A stretch of DNA of 6,210 nt from Desulfobacterales bacterium (GTDB lineage Bacteria; Desulfobacterota; Desulfobacteria; Desulfobacterales; C00003060). The stretch spans positions 1 to 6,210 of the forward strand of contig DAOUTV010000115.1 of assembly GCA_030668505.1 (NCBI GenBank), in the 5' to 3' direction. A program made the position numbers and the translations under genes. This document shows, piece after piece, positions 5,030 to 6,210 of the stretch (position 1 is the stretch's first letter; each line of letters starts with the position of its first letter). The notes beneath the pieces are model-generated. The model made no database searches. It was not told the DNA's origin and was given only the letters and a program-made list of their open reading frames with translations.

Positions 5030-6210
5030 TCAGTTTTTCAAACAGGGTTGACCCGTGGTTTCCAACACGCTCATCCACTTACCGCCGGAAAGGTCCACCT
5101 GTTTTCGCTTTCCTACCGTTGATTCCATGGGAATATGAACAAGGTGATTATTGCACAGGCCCACAAGCATTTTGGTTTTTCCTGCCATGCCGGCATGTAC
5201 CGCACCGCGAGCTAAAAAACCGCACAAGACATGATCATTGGCATTAGCCGCGACACTTCGTATCGTATAACTGGGGACAATATATTTCAGGGTAATTTCA
5301 ATATTCTGTTTTCGGAAATAGTCGGTAGAGGCCTCTTTTAGAAACAGGCCAATGTCGTGCAGGCGGATGTTCCCAGAGGCGTCGCGCTCCTCGGTTCTGG
5401 TTTCAAAGAATTTTTGCCCTGCTCCCTCGGCCACGACAACGACGGCATGACTTCTGAGCATCAATCGCTCTTTTAAGGCTTTAAGGAATCCTTTGGAACC
5501 TTCCAGGTCAAAGTCCGACTCTGGGATGAGGCAAAAATTCACCTCCGGCATGGCCAGAGTGGCTGCCGCTGCGATGAACCCTGAATGTCGTCCCATAAGC
5601 TTGACCAGCCCTATCCCATTCGATGCACTCATAGCTTCATTGTGGGCGGAGCGAATGACATCAACCGCCACGTCCACAGCCGTGTCAAAGCCAAAAGAAC
5701 GGTCTGTCAGATAGATGTCATTGTCGATGGTCTTTGGTATGCCTATGACTCCGATCTTTAATCGCCTTTTGATTATTGCATCGGCAATCTTGGTGGATGC
5801 GGCCATTGTGCCGTCTCCCCCAATGGTAAAAAGGAGACCTACATTCATCCGCTCCAAGGCATCCACAATGCTTTCGACATCCTGAGGTCCCCTCGATGTG
5901 CCTAGAACTGTGCCACCTCTCTCGTGGATGTGGGCCACAGATCCGGCAGTAAGTTCCAAGAGCTCGTGACCATATGAAGATATGAAGCCCTCAAGTCCAT
6001 ACCGGATCCCATAAATATTGCGCACGCCATAGCTATGATGGAGCGCCAGCACAATGCCACGAACAATGTCATTTGTCCCCGGACAAAGCCCACCGCAACT
6101 CACCACGGCACATCGAAGTTTGCTCGGATCGAAATAGATCTTACGTCGAGGCCCCACATGTTCAAAAGATAAAAGCTTTTTACCATTCTTAGCGGCTTTC
6201 ATCACATCAC
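5030..6210 (-). CDS. 6-phosphofructokinase of the plant/trypanosome-like (PPi-lineage) type, N-terminus probably cut
   Basis: Phosphorylates fructose 6-phosphate to fructose 1,6-bisphosphate in the cytoplasm. Numbering from the first in-window start (GTG at 6205): CGGLCPG at 37-43, GIRYG at 66-70, GGDGT at 129-133, PKTIDND at 157-163 (base D161), MGRHSGF at 204-210 and SYTIR with R316. The C-terminus (HIPMESTVGKRK, then TGQP) is complete. Gly132 in GGDGT is the ATP-type residue, while K158 in PKTIDND is typical of PPi-dependent enzymes; plant and trypanosomal ATP enzymes show the same mixture. ATP is therefore the likelier donor, but PPi is not excluded. The frame is still open at the right edge, and relatives carry more residues before FE-x-x-GPR, so the real start probably lies outside. 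GTG 6205 and ATG 6202 are in-window alternatives. The peptidase follows 119 nt downstream. Confidence 0.9.
   Translation of the reverse strand, partial: DVMKAAKNGKKLLSFEHVGPRRKIYFDPSKLRCAVVSCGGLCPGTNDIVRGIVLALHHSYGVRNIYGIRYGLEGFISSYGHELLELTAGSVAHIHERGGTVLGTSRGPQDVESIVDALERMNVGLLFTIGGDGTMAASTKIADAIIKRRLKIGVIGIPKTIDNDIYLTDRSFGFDTAVDVAVDVIRSAHNEAMSASNGIGLVKLMGRHSGFIAAAATLAMPEVNFCLIPESDFDLEGSKGFLKALKERLMLRSHAVVVVAEGAGQKFFETRTEERDASGNIRLHDIGLFLKEASTDYFRKQNIEITLKYIVPSYTIRSVAANANDHVLCGFLARGAVHAGMAGKTKMLVGLCNNHLVHIPMESTVGKRKQVDLSGGKWMSVLETTGQPCLKN

Noticed and set aside
4954..5247. 97-codon plus-strand frame over the phosphofructokinase 3' end
   Set aside because: It mostly overlaps the conserved phosphofructokinase C-terminus antisense, its translation has no recognisable domain, and it starts inside the ACTTTAG array.

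Overview
The window reads as ordinary bacterial chromosome, most likely from an anaerobic Desulfobacterota-type organism (sulfate reducer or syntroph). That assignment is inference. It rests on a biotin-dependent carboxyltransferase next to a malate dehydrogenase, as in methylmalonyl-CoA (propionate) pathways, on a phosphofructokinase of the PPi-derived lineage, and on several families of short intergenic repeats. No rRNA, tRNA, CRISPR, transposase or phage gene was found.

Layout. Positions 1-231 hold no gene but are dense in repeats: a palindrome between direct repeats at the left edge, a GC-rich stem-loop, an array built on ACTTTAG, and a 17-nt element. A plus-strand cluster follows: a small cupin protein (232-564), a 633-residue carboxyltransferase fused to a biotin-carrier domain (578-2479), and malate dehydrogenase (2597-3532). 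The convergent gap 3533-3713 contains a second, inverted copy of the 17-nt element, a long imperfect hairpin made of 7-nt repeats, and a weak terminator-like stem with a T-run. On the minus strand are an M24 metallopeptidase (3714-4910) and, upstream of it, a 6-phosphofructokinase (5030 to the right edge) that is probably cut at its N-terminus. The 119-nt gap between these two carries an inverted copy of the ACTTTAG array directly before the peptidase start.

How the genes fit together. Malate dehydrogenase interconverts malate and oxaloacetate. The carboxyltransferase moves a carboxyl group between oxaloacetate/pyruvate and biotin. Together they form the C4/C3 node of central carbon metabolism, usable for anaplerosis or for transcarboxylation to and from propionyl-CoA. 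The partner subunits (12S/MmdA-like carboxyltransferase, biotin carboxylase, or a membrane decarboxylase) are not in the window, so the net reaction stays open. The cupin is probably co-transcribed with them; its role is unknown. The phosphofructokinase is glycolytic, and the peptidase has no evident link to the other genes.

I see no clearly new multi-gene system. The points most worth following are the layered inverted repeats around the gene cluster, the cupin-carboxyltransferase-malate dehydrogenase linkage, and unusual residues in the malate dehydrogenase, cupin and phosphofructokinase.
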